A stretch of DNA of 64,000 nt from Chryseolinea serpens (GTDB lineage: Bacteria; Bacteroidota; Bacteroidia; Cytophagales; Cyclobacteriaceae), in contig NZ_FQWQ01000001.1 of NCBI RefSeq assembly GCF_900129725.1, positions 682,001 to 746,000 of the forward strand, read 5' to 3'. Both the position numbers and the translations under genes were made by a program. Positions 55,778 through 64,000 of this stretch are shown here, in pieces (position 1 is the stretch's first letter; each line of letters opens with the position of its first letter). Below the pieces are notes generated by a model, which worked only from the letters and a program-made list of their open reading frames with translations, made no database searches and was not told the origin of the DNA.

Positions 55778-57589
55778 ATGGATAGAAATTCCGCCATTGG
55801 CATTACTTTGATCGCAGCGTTGTTGCTGGTTTACTTTTATTGGTTCTCTCCCACGCCCAAACCCGTGGCCCAGAACGTGGAGCCCACGGTCCGCACCGAA
55901 GCAAAGGCGGATACGGTAAGACGCGTTGAAGCCCTTCCCGACAGCGTGCTGGCCGCCACCTACGGCGATCTTTCCACCGCCATGAAAGGTGAAGAGACCA
56001 CTACCCTGCTGGAAAACGAAGACCTGAAAATAACCTTCAGCAACAAAGGCGGTCTCATCCGCGAAGTGGAGCTGAAGAAATTCAAAACCTACAGCCAGCA
56101 AGCCCTGAAGCTGATGACGCCCGACGCATCGACCTTCAAGCTGAAGACCATTTATCAGGGAAAGGACCTTGATCTTTACGGCTTATACTACACCCTCAGC
56201 CAACGCAAGAACGCCGACAGCACCGAAGTGGTCTATACGGTTGCCCTGGCCAACGGCGCAAAGATCGAGCAGGTCTACAGCATTCCGGCACAAGGCTATG
56301 AGATCGGATACAAGCTGCGCACCGAAGGACTGGGCGAGCAACTCGCCGGCGAGAATCTGTTGCTGCAATGGAAAAGCACCGTGCGCCCCATTGAAAAAGA
56401 TCTGACCGATACCCGCATCAATACGACGATCACCTACTATGCCGATGACAGCTACAATGAACTGAAACCGCGCTCGAAAGACAAGGAGTCGGAAGCCATT
56501 GCCAAACCACTGAAGTGGGTGGCGGTGAAGGAGAAGTTCTTTTTGTCCTCGATCATCGCGAAGACGGCTTTTGTCGGAGGCAACGTAGAAACCTCCATCG
56601 ACAATGGCGACAGTTCCGTGGTGAAGTATGCCAACATCGACCTTCAGATCCCCAAGAGCCAGTTGACCGCCGGCAAAGCGGATTTCAAATTTTACTTCGG
56701 CCCCAACGACTACAAGAAGATCGGCAACGTGACGGAAGGTTTCCGCAAGAACGTGTACCTGGGCTGGCCCCCGGTATATTGGATCAACAAGTTTGTCATC
56801 TTCCCGGTGTTCCATTTCCTCACGGGCATCATCTCCAACTACGGGCTCATCATCATCATCCTTGTGCTGTTGCTCAAGCTGGTATTGTTCCCGCTGTCGT
56901 ATAAGTCCTACCTCAGCATGGCCAAGATGAAAGTGCTGAAGCCCGAACTCGACGAGATCAAGGAGCGCGTGGGTGACGACATGACCAAGGTGCAGCAGGA
57001 GCAAATGAAACTGTATTCACAAGTGGGTGTCAATCCCATCAGCGGTTGTATCCCTGTGTTGTTGCAGATGCCGTTGATCTTTGCCATGTTCTATCTGTTC
57101 CCGGCCAGCATCGAGTTGCGTCAGCAGCCTTTGCTGTGGGCGGAAGATCTTTCGACCTACGATTCGTTGATCCATCTTCCGTTTGTGGTGCCTTTCCTGG
57201 GCAATCACCTCAGCCTTTTCACGCTGTTGATGACGGCTTCGACCTTGATCTACACCTGGCAAAACAACCAGATCTCGTCCGTTCAGGGACCGATGAAATC
57301 CATGTCCTACATCATGCCGCTGGTCTTCCTGTTTGTATTGAACTCGTTCTCCGCCGGCCTCACGTTCTATTATTTCATTTCCAACCTGGTGACGTTCGCC
57401 CAGCAGGCCATCATCAAACGGTTTGTCGACGAAGGCAAGATCCGGGCGATCATGGAAGAAAATAAAAAGAAAAATGCTACGGGGGGCGGCAAGAAATCCA
57501 AGTTCATGAGCAAGCTGGAGGAAGCAATGAAGTCCAGTGAAGAAGCCCGGCGCAAAGCGGAAGAGGAACGCAGGAATAAGAAAAAGTAA
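55778..57589 (+). CDS. yidC: Membrane protein insertase YidC
   Basis: The 603-residue protein has the long Bacteroidota/proteobacterial-type layout: an N-terminal helix (GITLIAALLLVYFYWF, about residues 7-22), a large periplasmic beta domain (LLENEDLKITFSNKGGLIREVEL), and from about residue 350 the conserved five-helix core. Core motifs include LVLLLKLVLFPLSYKSYLSMAKMK, NPISGCIPVLLQMPLIFAMFY, and FSAGLTFYYFISNLVTFAQQ. A lysine-rich tail (AEEERRNKKK) can contact ribosomes. It inserts and folds inner-membrane proteins. A strong terminator follows. Confidence 0.97.
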   Translation: MDRNSAIGITLIAALLLVYFYWFSPTPKPVAQNVEPTVRTEAKADTVRRVEALPDSVLAATYGDLSTAMKGEETTTLLENEDLKITFSNKGGLIREVELKKFKTYSQQALKLMTPDASTFKLKTIYQGKDLDLYGLYYTLSQRKNADSTEVVYTVALANGAKIEQVYSIPAQGYEIGYKLRTEGLGEQLAGENLLLQWKSTVRPIEKDLTDTRINTTITYYADDSYNELKPRSKDKESEAIAKPLKWVAVKEKFFLSSIIAKTAFVGGNVETSIDNGDSSVVKYANIDLQIPKSQLTAGKADFKFYFGPNDYKKIGNVTEGFRKNVYLGWPPVYWINKFVIFPVFHFLTGIISNYGLIIIILVLLLKLVLFPLSYKSYLSMAKMKVLKPELDEIKERVGDDMTKVQQEQMKLYSQVGVNPISGCIPVLLQMPLIFAMFYLFPASIELRQQPLLWAEDLSTYDSLIHLPFVVPFLGNHLSLFTLLMTASTLIYTWQNNQISSVQGPMKSMSYIMPLVFLFVLNSFSAGLTFYYFISNLVTFAQQAIIKRFVDEGKIRAIMEENKKKNATGGGKKSKFMSKLEEAMKSSEEARRKAEEERRNKKK

Positions 57590-57612
57590 ATTCTAGGATC
57601 AGGTAAAAATAG

Positions 57613-57648
57613 ATACCTCACCCGTCAATCGGGTGAGGTATTTTTTTT
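57613..57648 (+). terminator. Terminator after yidC
   Basis: A perfect 12-base-pair stem (57613-57624 with 57630-57641, loop TCAAT) is followed by eight T residues (57641-57648). Confidence 0.92.
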
Positions 57649-57745
57649 GCTTCGTCATTTCAAAATGGCTTCTCTTGATTCCGGCGGCGTTGGGCGCTCG
57701 CGCTTTTTTTCCTTATCTTATAAACAATCTATGCTTATACCCTCT

Positions 57746-60532
57746 ATGGGCAAGTACTTCTTTTCGGTCCTGGCTTTTGTTTTCACGCTGTCGGCTTGCC
57801 GGGCACAGTTTGTTTCCGTGGAAGACAGTCTCGAAGTGCTGTTGCCCCACCTGCAAGGCCGCGAACTTGTAGACGCCGTGAGCGCCATCGCCGAAGAGAA
57901 CATTCACTCCGATCTTGAAAAGCTCGACCGCTATGCCAACGCCGCCGACAGCCTGGCACAACGTATTGGCTATCCCGAAGGGGAAGCCATGGCCCGCATC
58001 ATAAAAGGTTACAGCCTCTATTGGCGTGGTCACCTGGCCCAAGCCCGCGAGGCCTTTCAACGCGAATTCGACCGGTCGGTTGCCCTGAAATTTACGCGCG
58101 GCATCTATATGGGACAGGAAGGTGTGTTCATTACGTCGCTGCGCCTCGGGGAGATCGAAAAGGCACATCAATGTGTGGAGTCTTTATTGACTTTCGTGAA
58201 AACCATACCGGATTCGGTCGAAAGAAATTTTTACATCACCGAGGCGAACAACAAGCTCGCCTACTACTACATCATCCTGCACGAATTCCCAAAGGCCCAC
58301 GAGGTCCTGCGCGCGAACATGGCTTTTGCGCTGCGGCACCCGGGAAGCCCTCGCATCATGGGGATGATCCTGAAGACGATGGGCGATTTGGAATCGCGCG
58401 AAGATCTCACCCGCGAATCCATCGCCCACCTGGAGCAGGCCCGTGAATATTTCCGTGTTGTGCGCGACCGCCATAGTTACCTATCCTGCATCATGATCCA
58501 GGCGACGATGTATGCCCAGGCCGGCGAGACGGCGAAGGCCATGCTGATCTTTGAGGATCTCCTGACCCGGGCCAAACAACGAGGTTACCGGATCGGCATC
58601 GCCGACCTCGATTTTGAATTGGCGCAATTGTATGCTAATCAAGGCAAATTTGCGAAAGCCATCGCCTTGCAACTGGAATCCTTAGCGCTATACACCGAAC
58701 TGAACCGGGTGAACGAAATGATGATCCTAAGGGAGGGACTTGGAAAAACCTATGTGAAGCTCGGCAACTTTCCACAGGCCATTACACATTTCAAACAAGC
58801 GATCCAGTTGTCGGAAAGCAATGTGCCGGAGGGGGAATCGCGCCGCGTTCTCTCCGATCTATACATCCTACTCAGCCAGGCGTCGCTTCGAATGGATGAG
58901 CGCGACGACGCAAACTATTACGCCCGCAAAGCTCTGTATTCACCCACAGCGCACGAAGACTTTGCGCTCGCCGTCCCGGCACTGAACAACCTGGCCCGGG
59001 TCTTTCTATCGCTTCAAGAGCCCGACAGCGCCGCCCGGACGCTGGTCACGATCACAAATCATCTTGATGTCATTCAATCCAACCGCGAACAGACCGTCTA
59101 CTTCAATTCGCTTGGGGAGTTGAACAGACAACGGAAATCCTATGCGCAAAGCCTGGCGGCATTCGGCAAAGCGCTGGCGCTGAGCAAAGCAGCCCACTAT
59201 GCCGATGAGCAACTGCTGGCCCTGAAGGGGTTGTCGGATGTGCAGGCGGAGACGCGACATCCCGGGGAAGCCCTCGCCCAACTGGAAAGCTATTACGCGC
59301 TGAAAGACTCGGTCTATTCCATGACCGCGTCCAACGAGATCACAGACATCCTCATAAAATATCAGACCGCGGAAAAAGAAAGGCTGAATGCGCTTTTGCG
59401 AAGCGAACAGATTGTTCAGGAGGCCAATTTCCGCACGCAGGGCATTACCTTGGTCCTGATCAGCGTGGTGTTGGCGCTGACGGCCCTGCTGGCGATCGGA
59501 TTGATCCGCACCAATCTTGTAAACAAGAAACATAACCAGTCCCTGGCCGAAAAAAACCAGGAGATAGCTTTGCAGAACGAGGAGATCTCCTCGCAAACCG
59601 AAGCGATCGAGGCGCAGCACGAAAAATTGAAGCAGTCGCTGCAGGACCTCAAATACACACAGGCGATGCTCATTCACTCCGAAAAAATGGCGTCGTTGGG
59701 ACAACTCACGGCCGGCGTGGCCCACGAGATCAACAACCCTGTGAATTTCATCTCCAGCGGCGTGGATGAGTTGACGCAGCAAATCGATGTCATCATCACG
59801 TTATTGAAACAATATGACGACGCGGCCCCTGCCCTTCCGGAGATTGAACAACAGGCAATTGTCGCCTTGAAAAACGAATTGGGCTTCGAGGATACGCTGG
59901 ACGACATTCAGAACCTCAAAAGGCTCATCGGCACCGGCGTGGAGCGCACTACGCACATTGTGAAAAGCCTGCGCGTCTTTTCGCACGAAGGGCAGAAAGC
60001 CTTCAGCCACGCGAACCTTAACGAGCAGCTTGACGCTACGCTCGCCATGACCCAAAGTGAAATGCGCGGGCGTATCGAAGTGGTCAAGCGTTTTGACCCG
60101 GCGTTGCCGCTCGTGGAGTGCAACATTGGCGAGATCAACCAGGTGTTCATGAACATCATCCTGAACGGCATCCAGGCGATCGAAGACAAAGGGACGCTGG
60201 CCATCGCCACACGCTGGGATGCGCGGGAGAAACACGTACGGGTGGAAATTGCCGACACGGGCCGGGGCATCCCCGCCGACGTGAAATACCACATTTTCGA
60301 TCCCTTCTTCACCACCAAGGAAGTGGGCAAAGGCACTGGCCTGGGACTGACCATCTCGGCTTCGATTGTGGAAAAACACCATGGCCAGATCCAGGTGCAA
60401 AGTGAAGAGGGACACGGCACATGTTTCATCGTAACCCTGCCCGAAACGCAGACCGCAACGGGCGGCATAGGCATCGTTGCAATGAGCAAGAACACGTTTC
60501 CCGCAACCGCGGGCGACGATAGTGATCAATAG
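57746..60532 (+). CDS. TPR sensor histidine kinase, paralogue 1
   Basis: The ATG at 57746 is chosen because MGKYFFSVLAFVFTLSACRAQF aligns with the start of the paralogue downstream; ATG 57731 is also possible. The 928-residue protein has a signal peptide, then a periplasmic series of tetratricopeptide repeats (about 30-540; for example YANQGKFAKAIALQLESLALY and YVKLGNFPQAITHFKQAIQL), a transmembrane helix (about 565-587), a coiled coil rich in EKNQEIALQNEEISSQ, and the kinase. His660 is in GVAHEINNPVNF; the ATPase has EINQVFMNIILNGIQAI, DTGRGIP and FFTTKEVGKGTGLGL. No response regulator or receiver domain is present. Confidence 0.93.
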   Translation: MGKYFFSVLAFVFTLSACRAQFVSVEDSLEVLLPHLQGRELVDAVSAIAEENIHSDLEKLDRYANAADSLAQRIGYPEGEAMARIIKGYSLYWRGHLAQAREAFQREFDRSVALKFTRGIYMGQEGVFITSLRLGEIEKAHQCVESLLTFVKTIPDSVERNFYITEANNKLAYYYIILHEFPKAHEVLRANMAFALRHPGSPRIMGMILKTMGDLESREDLTRESIAHLEQAREYFRVVRDRHSYLSCIMIQATMYAQAGETAKAMLIFEDLLTRAKQRGYRIGIADLDFELAQLYANQGKFAKAIALQLESLALYTELNRVNEMMILREGLGKTYVKLGNFPQAITHFKQAIQLSESNVPEGESRRVLSDLYILLSQASLRMDERDDANYYARKALYSPTAHEDFALAVPALNNLARVFLSLQEPDSAARTLVTITNHLDVIQSNREQTVYFNSLGELNRQRKSYAQSLAAFGKALALSKAAHYADEQLLALKGLSDVQAETRHPGEALAQLESYYALKDSVYSMTASNEITDILIKYQTAEKERLNALLRSEQIVQEANFRTQGITLVLISVVLALTALLAIGLIRTNLVNKKHNQSLAEKNQEIALQNEEISSQTEAIEAQHEKLKQSLQDLKYTQAMLIHSEKMASLGQLTAGVAHEINNPVNFISSGVDELTQQIDVIITLLKQYDDAAPALPEIEQQAIVALKNELGFEDTLDDIQNLKRLIGTGVERTTHIVKSLRVFSHEGQKAFSHANLNEQLDATLAMTQSEMRGRIEVVKRFDPALPLVECNIGEINQVFMNIILNGIQAIEDKGTLAIATRWDAREKHVRVEIADTGRGIPADVKYHIFDPFFTTKEVGKGTGLGLTISASIVEKHHGQIQVQSEEGHGTCFIVTLPETQTATGGIGIVAMSKNTFPATAGDDSDQ

Positions 60533-60586
60533 TTGAGTGACGCGGTCGTGCATCGATCCGAAGTTATAAGTATATCTTCTGTCTGT

Positions 60587-63325
60587 ATGAAAAGGATTTT
60601 CCTCGTTGTCTTTTTTTTCGCGATGGCGTTGTCGAGCCCGGCGCAGTTCATGTCGGTCGAAGACAGTCTGGAGGCTGTAGTGCCGCGCCTTCGTGGCAGG
60701 CCGTTGGCCGATGCCTTCAACGCCATCGCCGAGGAAAACATCCACTCCGACCTGGACAAGCTCGATCGCTATGCGGACCGGGCCGATAGTGTCTCAAACA
60801 ACATCCACTATCCCGAAGGCGTGTTGCTGGCACAGGTCATCAAAGGATTTGGGCTTTACTGGCGTGGGCGCCTGGCCGAAGCCAATGCAGTGTTTCAGGA
60901 ACAGTATCCCAAGGCCCTGGCTTTGCAGTTCACCAAAGGCATTCACCTGAGCCTGAACGGACTCTTCATCACCTCCCTGCGGATGGGCAAGGTGAAAGAA
61001 CCCGGCAACTATATCCAGTGGGGATTGCAGCACGCGTCAAAAATTTCCGATCCCATGGAGAAAGTTTTTTACACGATCCAATGGAATGATGATCGGGCGA
61101 TTTACTACTCTCAACGCCACGAATTTTCCAGGGCCAGGCAATTGATGAACGACAACCTGGCCTATGCCCGGCATTATCATGCAGGTGCTTTTTCGCTGGG
61201 CACGTGTTTGCTCAGCCTGGGCAGATTGAATGAGCTGGAGCGCCACACGGCACCGGCCATCGATCAGTTGGAGCAAGCCATGGTGCAATTCAAGATCGCC
61301 CGCAGCCGCCATTTTTATATGGCGTGCCAATTCTACCTGGCCAGTGTTTATGTTTTGGAAGGTCACGCCGAAAAAGCTGTTCGGCTCTACGAGGGTCTGA
61401 TCGCCGACACGGAAAAGCGCGGCTACAAGATCGGCATGGCCAACGCCTACATCGACCTTGCCGAACTGTATGTGGCCCAGGGAAAATTTGCCAAGGCCAT
61501 CACGCTGCAGATGAATGCCATCCAGTTGTTCCAGGAACTGAACCGCGTCACGATGCTGATGAGCACCTGGGAAGCCCTGGGCAAAACGTATATGAAGCTG
61601 GGCAACTATCCGCAAGCCATCTTCTATTTCCGGCAGGCCATCGACGTGTCGAAAAACAACAATCCGAAGGAGGCCTACGCTGTGCTGTCGGAACTCTATA
61701 TTCTTTTAAGTCAGACGTCGCTGCGGTTGAATGACCAGGAGGAAGCTGGAAGATATGCACGTCTGGCCCTGGCACTTCCGCTGGAAAATAAAACCATCTC
61801 GCTCTCCACCCCTTCCCTCAACAACATGGCACGCGTGTACCTGTGGTCACGCATGCCCGACAGTGCTGCCGTGATCCTGGACACATTATCACGCCACCTC
61901 GACCAGTTCGAGTCGTCGCAAGAACAGGCGATCTACTACAATTCTGTGGGCGAATGGCAACGACAGCGCAAGCATCACACACAGAGCCTGAATGCTTTTG
62001 GAAAAGCGCTGGCGATCAGCAAAACAACACATTATGTCGATGACGAGATGACCGCCCTCAAAGGACTGTACGAAGCGCACAAGGCCATGGGACACCCCGA
62101 TGTGGCACTGAACTACCTGAAGACCTATCATGCCAGGAAAGACTCGCTGTACTCCATAGCCACCTCCAACGAGATCACCGACGTTATCATCCAACATCAA
62201 ACCGCAGAAAAAGATAAAGAGCACGCCATCCTGGTAAACAACGAACTGCTTCAAAAAGCAGACTTGCGCACACGAGGCATCACGTTGATCATGGTGAGCG
62301 CAGTGTTGCTGTTTGTTTTTTTGCTGGCCCTGGTGTTGGTCCGCGCCAACAAGATCAACCGGAAAAACAACCAGGTCCTCCATAGCAAGAACCAGGAGAT
62401 CGCCGCGCAGAACGAGGAGATCATGTCACAAAACGAAGAGATCGAATCGCAACACAACCAGCTGAAGCAATCGCTGCACGATCTGAAATACACACAGGCC
62501 ATGCTGATCCACTCCGAGAAAATGGCGTCACTGGGTCAACTCACTGCTGGCGTGGCGCACGAGATCAACAACCCTGTAAATTTCATTTCAAACGGTGTGG
62601 AAGGATTGATCCAGCAAACGAAGATCCTCGTCACCGTTTTACAGCGCTATGAAAGCGCCGCCCCACACTTACCTCCGGAAAAAAGAACGTTGATCACGGC
62701 CCTGAAAGAGAACCTTGGATTCGACGACACGCTGGACGATATCCAGGACCTGACCACGCTGATCAGGACGGGCGTGGAACGCACAGTCCATATCGTGAAG
62801 AGCCTGCGGACTTTTTCGCACGAAGGACAAAAGGCTTTTAGCCGGGTGAATCTGAACGAACAACTGGACGCCACGCTCATCATGACCCAAAGCGAGGTCA
62901 AGGGCCGCATTGAAGTGGTGCGCGTCTATGATCCCCAACTACCGCTGGTGGAGTGCAACATCGGCGAGATCAACCAGGTGTTCATGAACATGATCATGAA
63001 CGCCATCCAGGCCATCCGCGAAAAGGGGACGATCACGGTGACCACACAACAACTCCCTGGCGAGCGAAAGGTGCGGGTAGAAATCGCCGATACCGGACCG
63101 GGCATTCCCAGCGAACTGCAACACCTGATCTTCGATCCATTTTTCACGACCAAGGAAGTGGGCAAAGGCACGGGACTGGGCCTGGCCATTTCCGCCACCA
63201 TTGTTGAAAAGCACCAGGGAACGATCACCGTCGAGAGCGGGGAAGGACAGGGTGCCCGGTTCATCATTGTGCTCCCCACAACCCAGCCGCCCACCGTGAC
63301 ACGGCTCGCGCCGGAGGGAGCATGA
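60587..63325 (+). CDS. TPR sensor histidine kinase, paralogue 2
   Basis: The ATG at 60587 gives 912 residues starting MKRIFLVVFFFAMALSSPAQF, a normal signal peptide; an in-frame upstream start adds a non-signal leader. Layout is the same as in the preceding gene: EENIHSDLDKLDRYADRADS, TPR units (YVAQGKFAKAITLQMNAIQLF, YMKLGNYPQAIFYFRQAIDV), a transmembrane helix (about 564-586), a coiled coil, phosphoacceptor His658 in GVAHEINNP, and ATPase boxes EINQVFMNMIMNAIQAI, DTGPGIP, KGTGLGLAIS. It starts 54 bases after paralogue 1 and is probably co-transcribed with it. The kinase cores are nearly identical, the sensor parts more diverged. Confidence 0.93.
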   Translation: MKRIFLVVFFFAMALSSPAQFMSVEDSLEAVVPRLRGRPLADAFNAIAEENIHSDLDKLDRYADRADSVSNNIHYPEGVLLAQVIKGFGLYWRGRLAEANAVFQEQYPKALALQFTKGIHLSLNGLFITSLRMGKVKEPGNYIQWGLQHASKISDPMEKVFYTIQWNDDRAIYYSQRHEFSRARQLMNDNLAYARHYHAGAFSLGTCLLSLGRLNELERHTAPAIDQLEQAMVQFKIARSRHFYMACQFYLASVYVLEGHAEKAVRLYEGLIADTEKRGYKIGMANAYIDLAELYVAQGKFAKAITLQMNAIQLFQELNRVTMLMSTWEALGKTYMKLGNYPQAIFYFRQAIDVSKNNNPKEAYAVLSELYILLSQTSLRLNDQEEAGRYARLALALPLENKTISLSTPSLNNMARVYLWSRMPDSAAVILDTLSRHLDQFESSQEQAIYYNSVGEWQRQRKHHTQSLNAFGKALAISKTTHYVDDEMTALKGLYEAHKAMGHPDVALNYLKTYHARKDSLYSIATSNEITDVIIQHQTAEKDKEHAILVNNELLQKADLRTRGITLIMVSAVLLFVFLLALVLVRANKINRKNNQVLHSKNQEIAAQNEEIMSQNEEIESQHNQLKQSLHDLKYTQAMLIHSEKMASLGQLTAGVAHEINNPVNFISNGVEGLIQQTKILVTVLQRYESAAPHLPPEKRTLITALKENLGFDDTLDDIQDLTTLIRTGVERTVHIVKSLRTFSHEGQKAFSRVNLNEQLDATLIMTQSEVKGRIEVVRVYDPQLPLVECNIGEINQVFMNMIMNAIQAIREKGTITVTTQQLPGERKVRVEIADTGPGIPSELQHLIFDPFFTTKEVGKGTGLGLAISATIVEKHQGTITVESGEGQGARFIIVLPTTQPPTVTRLAPEGA

Positions 63326-63350
63326 AGACACGGTCGCCGAAAGCGAGACC

Positions 63351-64000
63351 TTAAAATTTCCGGATAATGAATTCCACCCGCCGGTTGAACTGCCGGGTTT
63401 CTTCGGTGTCATTGCTGGCGATGGGCTTGGTGCCGCCATAGCCTTTACCTGTGATGCGTTTGCTTTCCACTCCTTTCGAGATGAGATAGGCGCGCACTTT
63501 ATCGACGCGGGCCTGTGAGAGTTTCACGTTTTGTGCCGGGATGCCCCGGTTATCCGTGTGGCCGGCCAGTTCTATTTTTACTTTTGGATTGGTCTTCAAG
63601 AAGGAAACGACCAGGTCCATTTCCGGGTACGATTGCGCGAGCAGGTTGGTGGTGCCTTGTTCGAAAAGAATGTCTTTCAGGTTCACCGTCACGCCCATGG
63701 CCACAGGCTGCAGTTTAAAATTCATCTCCAGCTCCTTCATTTCGTAGGTGTTCACATTCAGCTTTTCCATGGTGCTGATGTAGCCGGGGGCTTCGATGGT
63801 GATGCTGTATTCGCGGGTGGATGGAATGAGGATAGCGTAGCCGTTGCCCACGGTGGCCTGTACGGTTTCCGATTGTTCAGGCGAAGAGAAAAGTACACTC
63901 GCCTGCAGGCTTTCCCCGGTTTTGGAGCTGGTCACTTTGCCGTGGATGCGGATGCGCTGATCTTCGTTGAAGGAACGGTTGAGGGCCACGATCTTGGTCA
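63351..64000 (-). CDS. OmpA-domain outer-membrane protein (5' end outside window)
   Basis: A minus-strand frame ends at 63351 and is still open at the right edge; the GTG at 63989 need not be the start because TKI codons continue upstream without a stop. The visible 215 or so residues contain a carboxypeptidase-regulatory-like beta domain (IHGKVTSSKTGESLQASVLF, EYSITIEAPGYIS) and a C-terminal OmpA domain that binds peptidoglycan: ELAGHTDNRG, LSQARVDKVRAYLISKGV, ITGKGYGGTKPIASN, NRRVEFII. The gene converges on the histidine kinase pair with a 25-base gap. Confidence 0.9.
   Translation of the reverse strand, partial: TKIVALNRSFNEDQRIRIHGKVTSSKTGESLQASVLFSSPEQSETVQATVGNGYAILIPSTREYSITIEAPGYISTMEKLNVNTYEMKELEMNFKLQPVAMGVTVNLKDILFEQGTTNLLAQSYPEMDLVVSFLKTNPKVKIELAGHTDNRGIPAQNVKLSQARVDKVRAYLISKGVESKRITGKGYGGTKPIASNDTEETRQFNRRVEFIIRKF

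Overview
The window is about 53% GC and comes from a Bacteroidota chromosome, most likely a Cytophagales-type gliding bacterium. Supporting evidence: a SusC/SusD outer-membrane pair, many short-lipobox lipoproteins, a PorP/SprF-type type IX secretion protein beside a 2.8-thousand-residue adhesin with a gliding-motility C-terminal sorting domain, and promoters of the TTG / TAnnTTTG kind. No rRNA, tRNA, CRISPR array or insertion sequence was seen. Both edges cut through genes: a DoxX-like membrane protein on the left and an OmpA-domain protein on the right.

Layout. (1) 1-6000, minus strand: an intracellular maltose/glucose module (ROK glucokinase, PfkB-family kinase, beta-phosphoglucomutase, GH65 maltose phosphorylase), then the DoxX-like gene behind a terminator. 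(2) 6107-9971, minus: glycerol uptake and catabolism, glpF-glpK-glpD. (3) 10352-10846: a small lipoprotein. (4) 11069-23812, minus: a SusC/SusD pair, a strong terminator, then two CRTAC1-like FG-GAP/ASPIC lipoproteins with overlapping ends and a lipoprotein with every active-site motif of vanadium haloperoxidases. (5) 24141-29177, plus: a LacI-family regulator, a GH31 alpha-glucosidase and an SLC45-like sugar/proton symporter. LacI-type palindromes in the divergent 24-kb intergenic region link this block to the SusC/SusD operon. (6) 29325-37232: a lipoprotein, a lipoprotein MsrA, cca plus an ECF sigma/anti-sigma pair, an ArsR-SRPBCC-VOC operon with a well-resolved operator-promoter, a DUF2199 gene and a frameshifted AT-rich gene. 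(7) 37345-42832: a YncE-like propeller/phosphoesterase fusion, a 0.65-kb tandem intergenic repeat full of hairpins, and a large FtsX/MacB-type permease. (8) 42939-43862: an AT-rich debris zone with an Imm35 immunity gene broken in an eight-base homopolymer and another possible immunity gene. (9) 44030-53571: the PorP/SprF protein and the giant adhesin. (10) 54041-63325: pyrG, yidC and two tandem paralogous TPR sensor histidine kinases without a response regulator nearby.

How it fits together. Maltose entering by the SLC45-like carrier can be phosphorolysed to glucose and beta-glucose-1-phosphate, which the mutase and the glucokinase both turn into glucose-6-phosphate. GH31 would trim other alpha-glucosides, and the LacI protein probably senses the sugar and controls both itself and the SusC/SusD porter. 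The least explained part is the SusC/SusD - CRTAC1 pair - haloperoxidase-fold cluster; it is the best candidate for an undescribed surface system. The intergenic hairpin repeats, one copy of which carries a compensatory base-pair change, are the most unusual non-coding feature.
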